Of a DNA stretch of 51,153 bases, positions 24,505 to 32,034 are shown piece by piece. The notes beneath the pieces were generated by a model that was not told the DNA's origin, searched no databases, and saw only the letters and a list, made by a program, of their open reading frames with translations. The position numbers and the translations under genes are program-made. The stretch comes from a virus, in the IMG/VR virus record IMGVR_UViG_3300021963_007891, positions 1 to 51,153 of that record; one strand, given 5' to 3'. Each line of letters starts with the position of its first letter. The first letter of the stretch is position 1.

Positions 24505-24919
24505 GTCATTTGCAAGCGATATAGAGAAGAGTTACTATCATGATTTAACGCAAATTTATGGTTTCGATACTGCAGATAGAGATGCTAATAAACTCTTGTT
24601 GTATCATACTTTAAATTATCTCATTAATTATTTTAAAGGATGTGATAACCGTAAAAATGTTGTGCTTTATATTAACTCTAAAGCTAGTATAAGTGCCAGG
24701 TTCTTAAAAGCGCTTGAAAAGATATGTAGAGTGTTCCCGGTTATAAGTTATACCAATACACTAAGTTTTAATTGTTTAGAACAAGATAATGGTAATAGCG
24801 AGGAGCTGTCCCTATTAATTAGAGAGTGTCGTTATAACTTTGACTTTAATAAATTTTCCCCTCGCAAAGGGAAAGCTTTTCTCGAAAAGCGCGGGATTAA
24901 GCTTACCTTTCCTTTTTAA
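24458..24919 (+). CDS. Hypothetical protein
   Basis: A protein of about 153 aa that I do not recognise. From the ATG at 24458 it reads as alpha/beta: IALGLTVVDVESFASDI, then helices, then NVVLYINSKASISARFLKAL, suggestive of a Rossmann-like or NYN/PIN-like domain with an Asp in the first strand end. The C-terminal FSPRKGKAFLEKRGI is basic. A GTG three bases upstream is an alternative start. It overlaps the GIY-YIG gene by 47 bases and is followed by an AT-rich hairpin. Confidence 0.65.
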   Translation: MRIQKIALGLTVVDVESFASDIEKSYYHDLTQIYGFDTADRDANKLLLYHTLNYLINYFKGCDNRKNVVLYINSKASISARFLKALEKICRVFPVISYTNTLSFNCLEQDNGNSEELSLLIRECRYNFDFNKFSPRKGKAFLEKRGIKLTFPF

Positions 24920-25126
24920 TATATCCCTTCGAGATATATATAATACGTAAAGGGGCAAGGCGAACGCAGTGAGCCTATTAAAAAGCTTAACAAGAAAACA
25001 ACCTAATCACAATACTTTAATATAGACACTCGATGTTTATATAGGCCTCTCCTTTCTCCCCCCTGTATATTATAAGCGTCGGATTTAAATAAATCAACTA
25101 TTGTTTATATAAATTTGTTGTAACGT
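24920..25126 (+). other. Non-coding stretch with two possible hairpins
   Basis: About 200 bases without a gene. ATATATC/GATATAT (about 24922-24942) can pair just after the stop of 24458. Near 24958 GGC-GA-AC and GT-GA-GCC can pair with tandem G-A mismatches. A C-rich tract lies at about 25055-25065. No tRNA is visible, and no riboswitch could be matched. Confidence 0.4.
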
Positions 25127-25134
25127 AGTAAATA
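25127..25134 (+). promoter_or_regulatory. Late-type box AGTAAATA before 25142
   Basis: Seven bases before the ATG. Confidence 0.5.
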
Positions 25135-25141
25135 ATAGCAA

Positions 25142-25435
25142 ATGGATCATATTTACGAAAAAGTTAAAGCCAATAGCAAGTTTTTTAATATTATTAAAGA
25201 GTATGCTAATGTGACTGGTATGGCTACTGCAGCTGGCGCGAACGCCGGTACTAATCCGACTCAACCGCAAGACCCTAAAGTCATTACTGCTAACAAGCTT
25301 AAAGCGGATGCCGAGAAAAAAGCCGCGCAAGCCGAGCTTTCAGCTATACAGACTAAAACAAACGTTGATAAAAAAAGAGCTGAAGAGCTTCAATCTATTA
25401 TTGCTGGTAAACCAGCGCAAGTACCTGCAAAATGA
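25142..25435 (+). CDS. Small Ala-rich coiled-coil protein with capsid-targeting-like N-terminus
   Basis: A 97-aa protein of unknown function. The N-terminus (NSKFFNIIKEYANVTG) has an I-x-K/E site like those cut by the T4 gp21 protease. Residues 50-90 are Lys/Ala/Glu-rich and helical, probably a coiled coil (ADAEKKAAQAELSAIQTK). Overlaps the next gene by four bases. Composition and N-terminus fit a prohead core or internal head protein, comparable in position-independent terms to T4 gp67/gp68 or the IP proteins. Inference only. Confidence 0.65.
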   Translation: MDHIYEKVKANSKFFNIIKEYANVTGMATAAGANAGTNPTQPQDPKVITANKLKADAEKKAAQAELSAIQTKTNVDKKRAEELQSIIAGKPAQVPAK

Positions 25436-25809
25436 AAAAATTTGATTCATTAGTTAACGAAGTATACTCTAATATATTATTAGAAGCACCTCCAGCCCCC
25501 GGACTCGATCAGACTGGTGGTAACCCACCTGCTGCAGCTGCTCCTGCTGAGCCGGCTCCTGCTCCTGCTCCTGCTGCCCCAGCACCTGAGCCAGCGGCCC
25601 CAGAACCAGAGCCTGTTTCTTCTGAAGGATTAAGAAATCTTGTTGACCTCATACAGAGAGCATTAGTTATCTCTCCTGACTCTTTAGACCCAGTCGATAA
25701 GGCAGTTTTTAACGATAAGGTTACTGTTTTGAATGCATTAGAAAAACAACAGAAGCTATCTGATATTGTTGACCGACTCAATCCTGCATCTGAAACTACA
25801 GTAGATTAA
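25432..25809 (+). CDS. Pro/Ala-hinge protein with capsid-targeting-like N-terminus
   Basis: A 125-aa protein in three parts: residues 1-18 (MKKFDSLVNE...NILLE) form a capsid-targeting-like helix ending in L-L-E/A; residues 19-65 are an almost pure Ala/Pro/Glu linker; residues 66-120 form a helical domain (LRNLVDLIQRALVIS, VLNALEKQQKLSDIVDRL). The linker is encoded by a repetitive GCTCCTGCT-type tract around 25540-25610. It is a candidate prohead core or packaged protein. Ends four bases into the convergent hydrolase gene. Confidence 0.7.
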   Translation: MKKFDSLVNEVYSNILLEAPPAPGLDQTGGNPPAAAAPAEPAPAPAPAAPAPEPAAPEPEPVSSEGLRNLVDLIQRALVISPDSLDPVDKAVFNDKVTVLNALEKQQKLSDIVDRLNPASETTVD

Positions 25810-26324
25810 AGATAGTAAAACTTGTGATGGCCTATCGTTACTGTATTAGCTCCACGCGCTAATAACGTCTTGCCCCACGAAGGACGTACAGCAAGAGTGT
25901 GGTAATGATCTGCTCCCCTCGTATGATTAGTTAACGGGTCTTTTAGTATACGCGTTGCTTCAGTCCATTTTGGATGTTTTTTTGCACGCTGTATTGCTTT
26001 ATCAATACCGGCATTAAAACACGAAAACTGTTTAGGGGCCGTAACTATTTGATAAAGAGATTTATTTTGTTTTTCCGCTCTGTTATGTATTACCTCGTTT
26101 ACTGCTTCCATTCCAACGGTACCCTCCCCCCCAGCTTCTAATATTAAACACGCAACTACCGTTTCTAATTTACGCATCTCATCACTCCGATAATGACCAG
26201 CGTACGTATCTACGGATTGGACGTAGGCGGGCGGTACTTTAAAGTTTATAGGGGGCGGCACATCCATTGCTTCTAATAGGTATTTATACCTGAGTGCAAA
26301 TTTGTTGGATATTGTTAATTGCAT
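25806..26324 (-). CDS. SleB-like cell-wall hydrolase (Hydrolase_2 family)
   Basis: A 172-aa protein whose residues ~55-172 match the SleB cell-wall hydrolase domain: VACLILEAGGEGTVGMEAV with the catalytic-type Glu, VIHNRAEK, PKQFSCFNAG, TNHTRGADHYHT and TIGHHKFYYL. SleB enzymes are peptidoglycan lytic transglycosylases. The first 19 residues have no signal peptide; instead they read as a helix ending YKYLLEA, which looks like a gp21-cleavable capsid-targeting peptide. This would place the enzyme in the head or virion instead of making it a classical endolysin. It has its own late-type box on the minus strand (26331-26338). Confidence 0.88.
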   Translation of the reverse strand: MQLTISNKFALRYKYLLEAMDVPPPINFKVPPAYVQSVDTYAGHYRSDEMRKLETVVACLILEAGGEGTVGMEAVNEVIHNRAEKQNKSLYQIVTAPKQFSCFNAGIDKAIQRAKKHPKWTEATRILKDPLTNHTRGADHYHTLAVRPSWGKTLLARGANTVTIGHHKFYYL

Positions 26325-26330
26325 TAATAT

Positions 26331-26338
26331 TACTTATA
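26331..26338 (-). promoter_or_regulatory. Late-type box TATAAGTA before the hydrolase
   Basis: Minus strand, six bases before the ATG at 26324; back-to-back with the box for 26359. Confidence 0.55.
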
Positions 26339-26342
26339 GTTA

Positions 26343-26350
26343 AATAAGTA
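26343..26350 (+). promoter_or_regulatory. Late-type box AATAAGTA before 26359
   Basis: Eight bases before the GTG start; an overlapping AGTAAATA lies at 26347-26354. Confidence 0.45.
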
Positions 26351-26358
26351 AATACAAA

Positions 26359-26709
26359 GTGAATATAAAATATCGCAACAAAATATATAGCAGTAACGAC
26401 TTGCCGATATTTGTATACTTTAAGACTGAAATTAACCGCCAGGATTTTATAAACACTCTTAATAATTATCAAGTTGGTACGTTTAAACCTATTAGATGTA
26501 TACACTCGATTTTAGCTGGTAACACTTTAATAAAAGATAAAAGATCTTGCATACAATTTAATATTGAGGATGTAGAAGAAAAAAGAATATTACAAAAAAG
26601 CTTATATAATAACGACGAAGAAAATAATGCAATGTTGTGTGGTCCTGGAGATATTGATGAGGACATACTTTTAGATTGGATTGAAAAATATATTAATAAA
26701 ATTACTTGA
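26359..26709 (+). CDS. Hypothetical protein
   Basis: A 116-aa acidic protein starting with GTG. IFVYFKTEINRQDFINTL suggests an alpha/beta domain and the C-terminus (DIDEDILLDWIEKYINKI) is an acidic helix. No recognised motif, signal or membrane segment. It lies between a late-type gene and queD; its late-type box suggests late expression. Confidence 0.65.
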   Translation: MNIKYRNKIYSSNDLPIFVYFKTEINRQDFINTLNNYQVGTFKPIRCIHSILAGNTLIKDKRSCIQFNIEDVEEKRILQKSLYNNDEENNAMLCGPGDIDEDILLDWIEKYINKIT

Positions 26710-26733
26710 ATTAACCTGTATTAACTATATTAT
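26706..26733 (+). promoter_or_regulatory. Sigma70-like promoter before queD
   Basis: TTGAAT (26706-26711), 16-base spacer, TATTAT (26728-26733). The ATG at 26740 is only six bases after the -10, so the mRNA would be leaderless or nearly so. Confidence 0.45.
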
Positions 26734-26739
26734 ACAGGT

Positions 26740-27234
26740 ATGAGCAATAGATATGTATCTACTAAAATTATACCGCTGGGGTCATGTGCTTTTAGACAAC
26801 CCTTCGCTGAGAGTCATTGTCGTTTTATACATGGCTACCGTCTTCAAGCTAAGTTCTGGTTTACTTGCGATCATTTAGATAAGAATAACTGGGTAGTAGA
26901 CTTTGGTGCTCTTAAAGAGCTTAAGGTTATTCTTGAAGAAGCATTTGATCATAAAACAGCTGTTTGGGCTCAAGACCCCGATTTTGATATGTTTAAAATG
27001 CTTGAAGAGCGTAAAATGGTGGAGTTAACAATTTTTAATGACGGAGTTGGTATTGAGCGATTTGCTAAGTTCTGTTATGATCAAGCTAATGACTGGGTAG
27101 AGGATCGTACGAATGGACGCTGCTGGTGCTCTAAAGTAGAGGTGTGGGAACATGAAGGTAATTCAGCTATATATGAAGATAACTTCCGAGCGACCGTTGG
27201 CCCTGGTTATAGTGGAGATGGGTGGAAAAGTTAA
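26740..27234 (+). CDS. queD: 6-carboxytetrahydropterin synthase, divergent phage form
   Basis: Second step of preQ0 synthesis (dihydroneopterin triphosphate to carboxytetrahydropterin). The 164-aa chain keeps the QueD/PTPS order: CRFIHGYRLQAKF (residues 27-39), VVDFGALKELKVILEEAFDHKTAV and the C-terminal VEVWEHEGNSAIY with the pterin-binding Glu. Two of the usual three zinc His are not where expected: the first-strand HRL is replaced by AFRQP, and HGH is shortened to HGY. A nearby His (SHC) may substitute. There is also an insertion near residues 80-110. The assignment is good from overall pattern and because queE follows 23 bases later. Confidence 0.8.
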   Translation: MSNRYVSTKIIPLGSCAFRQPFAESHCRFIHGYRLQAKFWFTCDHLDKNNWVVDFGALKELKVILEEAFDHKTAVWAQDPDFDMFKMLEERKMVELTIFNDGVGIERFAKFCYDQANDWVEDRTNGRCWCSKVEVWEHEGNSAIYEDNFRATVGPGYSGDGWKS

Positions 27235-27256
27235 TTAATTAATTTATAATATAAAT

Positions 27257-28060
27257 ATGAACATTGACCCTAATAAGACTCTTTTTTTAAGCGATGACTT
27301 TGTATTTTACACTTTAGAAGGAGAGGGCAGATACGTCGGCTATCCCTCAGTCTTTATGAGGCTGTCAATGTGTAACTTAACTTGTATTGGCTTTAAGAGT
27401 GAGGCTGCTCCCTTCGGCTGTGATAGTTACGTAAGTTGGTCAAAGAAAAATAAGATGACTTTCGAAGAGATTGCAGTATTGTTTGAAAAACATGGCTATC
27501 ACGATAGATTGCGAGAGGGAGCTTTACTTAAGATTACTGGTGGAGAGCCTTTTATTCAACAGAAAAACCTTATTGAGTTCGTAAAATTTATTCACGAGCG
27601 CTGGGGCTTTGCAAAGTGGAATGCACCTATGACTGCTGAGGAGCTTTCCAAGCCGGAGCTCTTTATTGACTTTGAAACGAACGGCACCATTATGCCTGAT
27701 GAAGAGTGGTATGATCTGCAATGCTCTGTTACATATACTACTTCTCCGAAACTATCTAGTAATGGTGATCCTGCTGATAAGAGATATAAGCCTGAGGTAC
27801 TCAAATACCTTGTAGATAATGATGCATGCTTTAAATTTGTTGCAAAGCAAGAGTCTGACCTGGAAGAGGTATTTGAGAAGTATGTAAATGCACCTGATAT
27901 TAAAGTTAACCCACGTAATATATGGATTATGCCGATGTGTGGCTCTAGAGAAGAGTTAGTTAAAGTAGGGCCTGTAGTTGCAGATCTTTGCAAGAAGTAT
28001 AACTTTAAATTCTCTAATAGACTGCACTTACAGCTATGGAATTTAGCTCTTAAGGTATAA
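27257..28060 (+). CDS. queE: 7-carboxy-7-deazaguanine synthase (radical SAM)
   Basis: Radical SAM enzyme that rearranges carboxytetrahydropterin to CDG. At 267 aa it is somewhat longer than E. coli QueE (223). FYTLEGEGRYVGYPSVFMRLS is the typical N-terminus. The cluster-binding cysteines are spaced CxxxC-x11-C (MCNLTC...FGCDS), an expanded version of CxxxCxxC, as in other enlarged QueE forms. LKITGGEPFIQ and FIDFETNGT are the GGE and ribose-binding motifs, and TYTTSPKLS is a family hallmark. A TATAAATA at 27250-27257 overlaps the ATG itself and is probably chance. Confidence 0.93.
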   Translation: MNIDPNKTLFLSDDFVFYTLEGEGRYVGYPSVFMRLSMCNLTCIGFKSEAAPFGCDSYVSWSKKNKMTFEEIAVLFEKHGYHDRLREGALLKITGGEPFIQQKNLIEFVKFIHERWGFAKWNAPMTAEELSKPELFIDFETNGTIMPDEEWYDLQCSVTYTTSPKLSSNGDPADKRYKPEVLKYLVDNDACFKFVAKQESDLEEVFEKYVNAPDIKVNPRNIWIMPMCGSREELVKVGPVVADLCKKYNFKFSNRLHLQLWNLALKV

Positions 28061-28111
28061 TGAGATAGATTGGGTTGATATTAATATATAATTATCTAAA
28101 TCTTTAAACTA

Positions 28112-28801
28112 ATGGAAACGCTCAATAAAATCGGCATAATTGGAACTCAGTGCATCGGAAAAACCACTCTTATACAAGATATGAAAGAGAAATGGCCAGT
28201 GTTTTGTACCCCCGATAAAACCTATCGGGATCTAATTAAAGAGAAAAAACTACCGACCAATAAGAAAGGCACTAAAGAGTCTCAAGAAGCTATTCTTAAC
28301 TTCTTAGTAGACGAAGCAATGGCTAATTATGGTAAGAAGAAAATGGTATTTGATCGTACCCCTATTGACAATTTAGTATATTCACTTTGGCTCTATGAGA
28401 AGGGATTATCTGATATTGATGAAGCGTTTATCGATAAAAGTGTAACATTACTTCGTAACTCAATTAAGTTTTACTCTATTATCTTTTACTTACCGTTTTG
28501 TGAAGAGAACGACGTGATGCTAACAAGCGGCCCTAATAGAGATGTAGACCCAATGTACAGATCAGAGATCGGTCATTTATTTGAGGGGATTTATAAAGCA
28601 TGGCAAAAAACTGGTTCCCGGTTCTTTGATACTGATGATTGCCCTGCTTTTATTCCATTATTTGGTAGCCGGCAAGAGCGAATTGCAATGATGAGTATGT
28701 ATATTAATGATAAGGGAGAGTTTTTCGGGGAACAAGACTCTTTAGTGACAGACTTCTTACAGCAAGAATTTTTAAGAAAAAACTTGACTGAAGGTAAGTA
28801 A
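28112..28801 (+). CDS. P-loop nucleotide kinase-like ATPase (second AAA_28/NadR-like copy)
   Basis: A 229-aa P-loop protein with Walker A GTQCIGKTTL (residues 10-19), VFDRTPIDNLVYSLWLYEKG near residue 88 and a long C-terminal helix. Same family as the gene at 2046: both share a DR-x-x-x-D-x-x-Y kinase-like segment and a following YxxG turn. It lies 51 bases after queE, as the other copy lies beside queF. A nucleotide or nucleoside kinase is the best general call; whether it handles deazaguanine compounds is unknown. Confidence 0.75.
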   Translation: METLNKIGIIGTQCIGKTTLIQDMKEKWPVFCTPDKTYRDLIKEKKLPTNKKGTKESQEAILNFLVDEAMANYGKKKMVFDRTPIDNLVYSLWLYEKGLSDIDEAFIDKSVTLLRNSIKFYSIIFYLPFCEENDVMLTSGPNRDVDPMYRSEIGHLFEGIYKAWQKTGSRFFDTDDCPAFIPLFGSRQERIAMMSMYINDKGEFFGEQDSLVTDFLQQEFLRKNLTEGK

Positions 28802-28804
28802 GTA
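28797..28804 (+). promoter_or_regulatory. Late-type box AGTAAGTA before 28819
   Basis: Fourteen bases before the ATG and overlapping the stop of the kinase gene. A TTGACT at 28784-28789 with TATACT at 28810-28815 (20-base spacer) is a weaker alternative. Confidence 0.4.
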
Positions 28805-28818
28805 TACATTATACTCGT

Positions 28819-29514
28819 ATGAACTTTAACAAACTTGCTAATATTATCGCTGAAGACATTGATCCTTCTATTCCTAATGATATAGAGACAGAAGGTGCTC
28901 GTGGCCGCGCCGGTAACCCTGAGATCGCTAAATTAATTGCGCAAGGTATGCCTTACTGGAAAGCCCGTGCTATGGTTAAAAAAGGAATGTCTAGCGGCGC
29001 TAGTGATGCTCCTGTATCTACTGATAAAAAAGACGATATGGATGTTGCTAAATCAGCAAGTGAGCTCAAGACTCAAGCTGCTATCGAATCGTTCCTTTCA
29101 ACTAACCCTGATGCATCCGTATCGGATGTAGTAGACCATCTTAAGTCACTTAATGATCAAGGTATCGATATTAAGACTTCATACATTACTAATGCTTCAA
29201 AGATTGATAAGATGGTCAGTAGTGTTAAGAGTATGGATGTAGATTCAGGCTCTATAGACGAGCCAAGCCTTTCTGATTTAGATTCTGAAAAGAAAACCAA
29301 GTTCGATAAGCTTCGTAAATTTATGTCAATGAGTCGTTCAGAGCGAGATGCTTTTCTTGCTCGTAAAGGAAAGCCTTTACCCGAGATTGAAAAAGACGAA
29401 GAGGAAGATGAAGATGACGACGCAGTAGACCCATACGTTAAGCACTATCTCTCAGGCATGAAGTCTAAAGAAAAAGAAGAAGAGCCAGAGTTTAGCGATA
29501 CAGATAAAGGCTAA
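28819..29514 (+). CDS. Acidic protein with capsid-targeting-like N-terminus
   Basis: A 231-aa protein. The start MNFNKLANIIAED closely recalls the T4 capsid-targeting sequence, which ends FIAE/A, so cleavage after Glu12 is predicted. Next comes an EGARGRAGNPEIAKLIAQGMPYWKARAMVKKG segment that looks like a small helical DNA- or protein-binding unit. The rest is low-complexity, Ser/Asp/Glu-rich, with an acidic run near residues 195-205, as in T4 prohead core proteins. Probably a packaged or core protein; no enzyme motif. Confidence 0.7.
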   Translation: MNFNKLANIIAEDIDPSIPNDIETEGARGRAGNPEIAKLIAQGMPYWKARAMVKKGMSSGASDAPVSTDKKDDMDVAKSASELKTQAAIESFLSTNPDASVSDVVDHLKSLNDQGIDIKTSYITNASKIDKMVSSVKSMDVDSGSIDEPSLSDLDSEKKTKFDKLRKFMSMSRSERDAFLARKGKPLPEIEKDEEEDEDDDAVDPYVKHYLSGMKSKEKEEEPEFSDTDKG

Positions 29515-29963
29515 CCGAAAAACTTTTCGGTCAATACGATAAACTTCATTCCCTTTTTAGTAGCATATTCAGATGCTGCTTTCCATTTGCACTGGTTCTG
29601 ATGATACATTAAATTTTCATATAGAACTGTGCTTTGTTTCTTTTTATTAGACTGTACTGGGGGTTGAGTCTGTGAGTATGGTTTTAGCTCGATTAAATAC
29701 TTCTGAGTTACTCCGGTATTATCCTTAATGGCTGCAATTAAATCTATATGGTACTTATGCACCTTTTTATCTACGTCATTATAGTAAGGTACTACAATAG
29801 ACTCGCTTGACCAGGCAGTTACATTTGCATTATTATCAAAATGGTAAAAAAACTTTCTCTCTAACAATGACCGATACAACGGATTAGTGTTGCCCATATA
29901 TTTATTCCGGTTTAATGGGGTGTATATACCCTGAATATACTTGTTATTTTTCGAGGCACACAT
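29511..29963 (-). CDS. 4: Head completion protein gp4-like
   Basis: A 150-aa protein matching T4 gp4 (150 aa) in layout: YRSLLERKFFYHFDNN (near residue 30), AWSSESIVVPYYNDVDKKVHKYHIDL (near 50), YLIELKPYSQTQPP (near 90), and QCKWKAASEYATKKGMKFIVLTEK at the end. The E...D...ExK arrangement is nuclease-like, and gp4 is thought to finish packaged DNA ends before tail joining. Single gene on the minus strand among plus genes, with a GGTAAGTA late-type box upstream. Confidence 0.88.
   Translation of the reverse strand: MCASKNNKYIQGIYTPLNRNKYMGNTNPLYRSLLERKFFYHFDNNANVTAWSSESIVVPYYNDVDKKVHKYHIDLIAAIKDNTGVTQKYLIELKPYSQTQPPVQSNKKKQSTVLYENLMYHQNQCKWKAASEYATKKGMKFIVLTEKFFG
29514..29531 (+). terminator. 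Hairpin between convergent genes
   Basis: ACCGAA(AAACTT)TTCGGT spans the stops of 28819 and of gp4. It has no clear T-tract, so it is a weak two-way terminator at best. Confidence 0.3.
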
Positions 29964-29974
29964 ATACTATTAAT

Positions 29975-29982
29975 TACTTACC
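29975..29982 (-). promoter_or_regulatory. Late-type box GGTAAGTA before gp4
   Basis: Minus strand, eleven bases before the ATG at 29963. Confidence 0.4.
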
Positions 29983-29983
29983 T

Positions 29984-31006
29984 GTGCAAATATCTCAAAC
30001 TCTTGTAATACGTACACTGTTTCAGTACTGTAAGCGACCAATATTTAAAAAGAATACGGGAACGTACAACTGCGAGTGTCCGTATTGTCATGAAGGAAAG
30101 AGTGCTGGTAAGAAGCGTAGATATTTCTATATACCTGAAGAGGATTTAGGTTACTGTCATAATTGTAATAAGAGTAAAAGCGGTTTAGATTTTATAAAAG
30201 ATATGACTGGTATGCAGCTACACGAAATATTAGCTGAATCTGAACACCACACCGAAACAATAGAAGACGTTATTAAGAAGTCAGTAGTTTATAAAAAATA
30301 TAACCCTAAGAGCTTACCAGACGATAGTATCAACCTATTTGATATTAATCAGGTATCTTTTTATAAAGAGAATAAAGTAGTTAAAGACGCTTTAGAGTTT
30401 ATTAAGAAACGTCGTCTAGATACCGCCATCAATAAACCGAGAGCATTATGGCTAAGTTTAACGGACTATACTCATAAGAATAGAGTTGTGTTTCCTTTTT
30501 ACTCTAGAGACAGTAATGCCAAGGTAGACTTCTATCAATCAAGAGCACTTTATACACAAGATGAAAGTATTGCAAAGTACCTATCTAAGTCTAATTCTGA
30601 TAAAGGTATTTTTAACATAGATAGAGTGACGTCTGATATTGAGTATATCTTTTTACAGGAAGGACCAATTGATGCTATGTTTTTACGCAATAGTGTAGCG
30701 TTAGCTGGTATTAAGCCTACTGACGATCAATTAGAGAGTATTTCAAGTACCTTTCCTATGCATAAGATCGTATATGTTCTAGATAATCAATATGCAGATA
30801 AAACATCATACAAGGTAACTAAGGAGTTACTCGATAGAGGTGAAACAGTATTTATTTGGCCTAAAGGTCTTGAGCGTTTTAAAGACCTTAATGATCTTTG
30901 TGTTCATCTAGAGAAAGATGAAATTAAATCGGACTTTATTGTAAAGCACCTATATGCAGGTATGAAAGGCTTGTTGCAGTTTTCCCAAGTTAAATGTGGA
31001 GCCTGA
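29984..31006 (+). CDS. 61: DNA primase, T4 gp61-like
   Basis: Makes RNA primers for lagging-strand synthesis. Zinc ribbon CECPYCHEGK and YCHNCNKSK near residues 26-60; TOPRIM motif YIFLQEGPIDAMFLRNSVALAG near residue 224 with catalytic Glu; IVYVLDNQ near 260 as the second acidic site, as in T4 gp61 (342 aa). I place the start at the GTG at 29984 because upstream in-frame sequence runs through the divergent gp4 gene; an ATG at 29915 would add 23 residues of no family resemblance. No helicase gp41 is in the window. Confidence 0.88.
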   Translation: MQISQTLVIRTLFQYCKRPIFKKNTGTYNCECPYCHEGKSAGKKRRYFYIPEEDLGYCHNCNKSKSGLDFIKDMTGMQLHEILAESEHHTETIEDVIKKSVVYKKYNPKSLPDDSINLFDINQVSFYKENKVVKDALEFIKKRRLDTAINKPRALWLSLTDYTHKNRVVFPFYSRDSNAKVDFYQSRALYTQDESIAKYLSKSNSDKGIFNIDRVTSDIEYIFLQEGPIDAMFLRNSVALAGIKPTDDQLESISSTFPMHKIVYVLDNQYADKTSYKVTKELLDRGETVFIWPKGLERFKDLNDLCVHLEKDEIKSDFIVKHLYAGMKGLLQFSQVKCGA

Positions 31007-31012
31007 TACTTC

Positions 31013-31020
31013 TGTAAATA
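31013..31020 (+). promoter_or_regulatory. Late-type box TGTAAATA before 31028
   Basis: Seven bases before the ATG. Confidence 0.5.
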
Positions 31021-31027
31021 TAAAGTA

Positions 31028-31372
31028 ATGTATTTAATAGAACCTGTAGACAAGAAAAGCGTAATACTCACTCGTGTACTTGAACGTGACGGGTTAAGTG
31101 TTACGGTAGAAGAACATTACCGTTGGGCAAGCGGATATGTAAAAACAAAACCGAGAAAAGCAGTAAAAACGGTAGTGTGTAGAGAATATGAAGATTGTGA
31201 TGATTTGGTAATGAGTACGTATGTATTTCAAGGTAAATGGACAGAAGAAATGAAAAACGTGTTTGAAGATCATCATATAGATTATAAACTCGAACAGGAA
31301 GGATGGTATGACGCAGAAGTATACCTAACAATAATCGGTCCCTTTACCGCACAAAAAATTATTAAAAAATAA
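31028..31372 (+). CDS. Hypothetical protein upstream of thyX
   Basis: A 114-aa protein I do not recognise. Beta-rich first half (LIEPVDKKSVILTRVLERDG, VTVEEHYRW), a basic loop with KTKPRKAVKTV, and a C-terminal strand-helix. No signal peptide or membrane segment. Two bases separate it from thyX, so the two share a message. Confidence 0.65.
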   Translation: MYLIEPVDKKSVILTRVLERDGLSVTVEEHYRWASGYVKTKPRKAVKTVVCREYEDCDDLVMSTYVFQGKWTEEMKNVFEDHHIDYKLEQEGWYDAEVYLTIIGPFTAQKIIKK

Positions 31373-31374
31373 AT

Positions 31375-32034
31375 ATGGAAACAAAGCTAGTAGCAGTCAC
31401 TCAACCAGAAATTTTTTATACTGATAAGCCTCTCACACCAGAGGGGTTTATCGTATATATTGCACGAGTTAGCAATCCTGCTAATCAAATGAACGTAGAA
31501 ACGGGCCATAAACTTTTACGGTATCTTATTAAGCATAAGCATTATAGTCCGTTTGAGCATGTATCTTGCACATTCGAAATTAAAACATCAAGAGCGATTG
31601 CGGCTCAAATTTTACGTCATCGGTCTTTTACCTTTCAAGAGTTCAGTCAACGCTATGCTGAGGTAACTGAATTAGAGGGCATCGAGTGGCGTAAACAAGG
31701 CACTACTAACCGTCAAGTAGGAGATGAGCCCGTTGAACTTGAAGAGCATCTTAAGAGTACAGTGTATAATTTGCAGACACTCATTAAGAGTACATATGAT
31801 ATGTTAATACAGAGCGGCATTGCTAAAGAGTGTGCTCGTATGATTCTACCTCTTAATACTCAAACCACTATTTATATGACCGGCTCATTACGTAGCTGGA
31901 TACATTATCTTGATCTTCGTTGTGCAGTTGAGACTCAGAAAGAGCATAGAGATATAGCGCTAGACATAAAAAAACGTCTCGAGAAGCTATTCCCAGAGAC
32001 GTTTAAAGCGTTAAAAGAGATTAGCGAGGGCTAG
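31375..32034 (+). CDS. thyX: Flavin-dependent thymidylate synthase
   Basis: Makes dTMP from dUMP with FAD and methylene-tetrahydrofolate. The family motif RHRxxSxNExSxRY reads RHRSFTFQEFSQRY at residues 81-94, keeping the dUMP- and FAD-binding Arg/His. Other marks are HYSPFEHVSCTFEI (near 57) and the C-terminal SLRSWIHYLDLRC with EHRDIA, near residues 165-190. At 219 aa it has the usual length. Ends 14 bases into a convergent minus-strand gene. Confidence 0.95.
   Translation: METKLVAVTQPEIFYTDKPLTPEGFIVYIARVSNPANQMNVETGHKLLRYLIKHKHYSPFEHVSCTFEIKTSRAIAAQILRHRSFTFQEFSQRYAEVTELEGIEWRKQGTTNRQVGDEPVELEEHLKSTVYNLQTLIKSTYDMLIQSGIAKECARMILPLNTQTTIYMTGSLRSWIHYLDLRCAVETQKEHRDIALDIKKRLEKLFPETFKALKEISEG

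Noticed and set aside
24950-25010. Possible preQ1 riboswitch, attractive given the deazaguanine genes
   Set aside because: The hairpin and A-rich tail do not show the conserved loop and pseudoknot bases of known preQ1 classes, and the downstream gene is a structural-type protein.
25509-25781. Minus-strand frame rich in Gly/Ala
   Set aside because: It is the complement of the Pro/Ala linker coding tract of the plus-strand gene at 25432; composition alone explains the open frame.
27250-27257. TATAAATA identical to the T4 late promoter core, at the queE start
   Set aside because: It overlaps the ATG itself, so transcription would begin inside the gene; no alternative start fits the QueE N-terminus.
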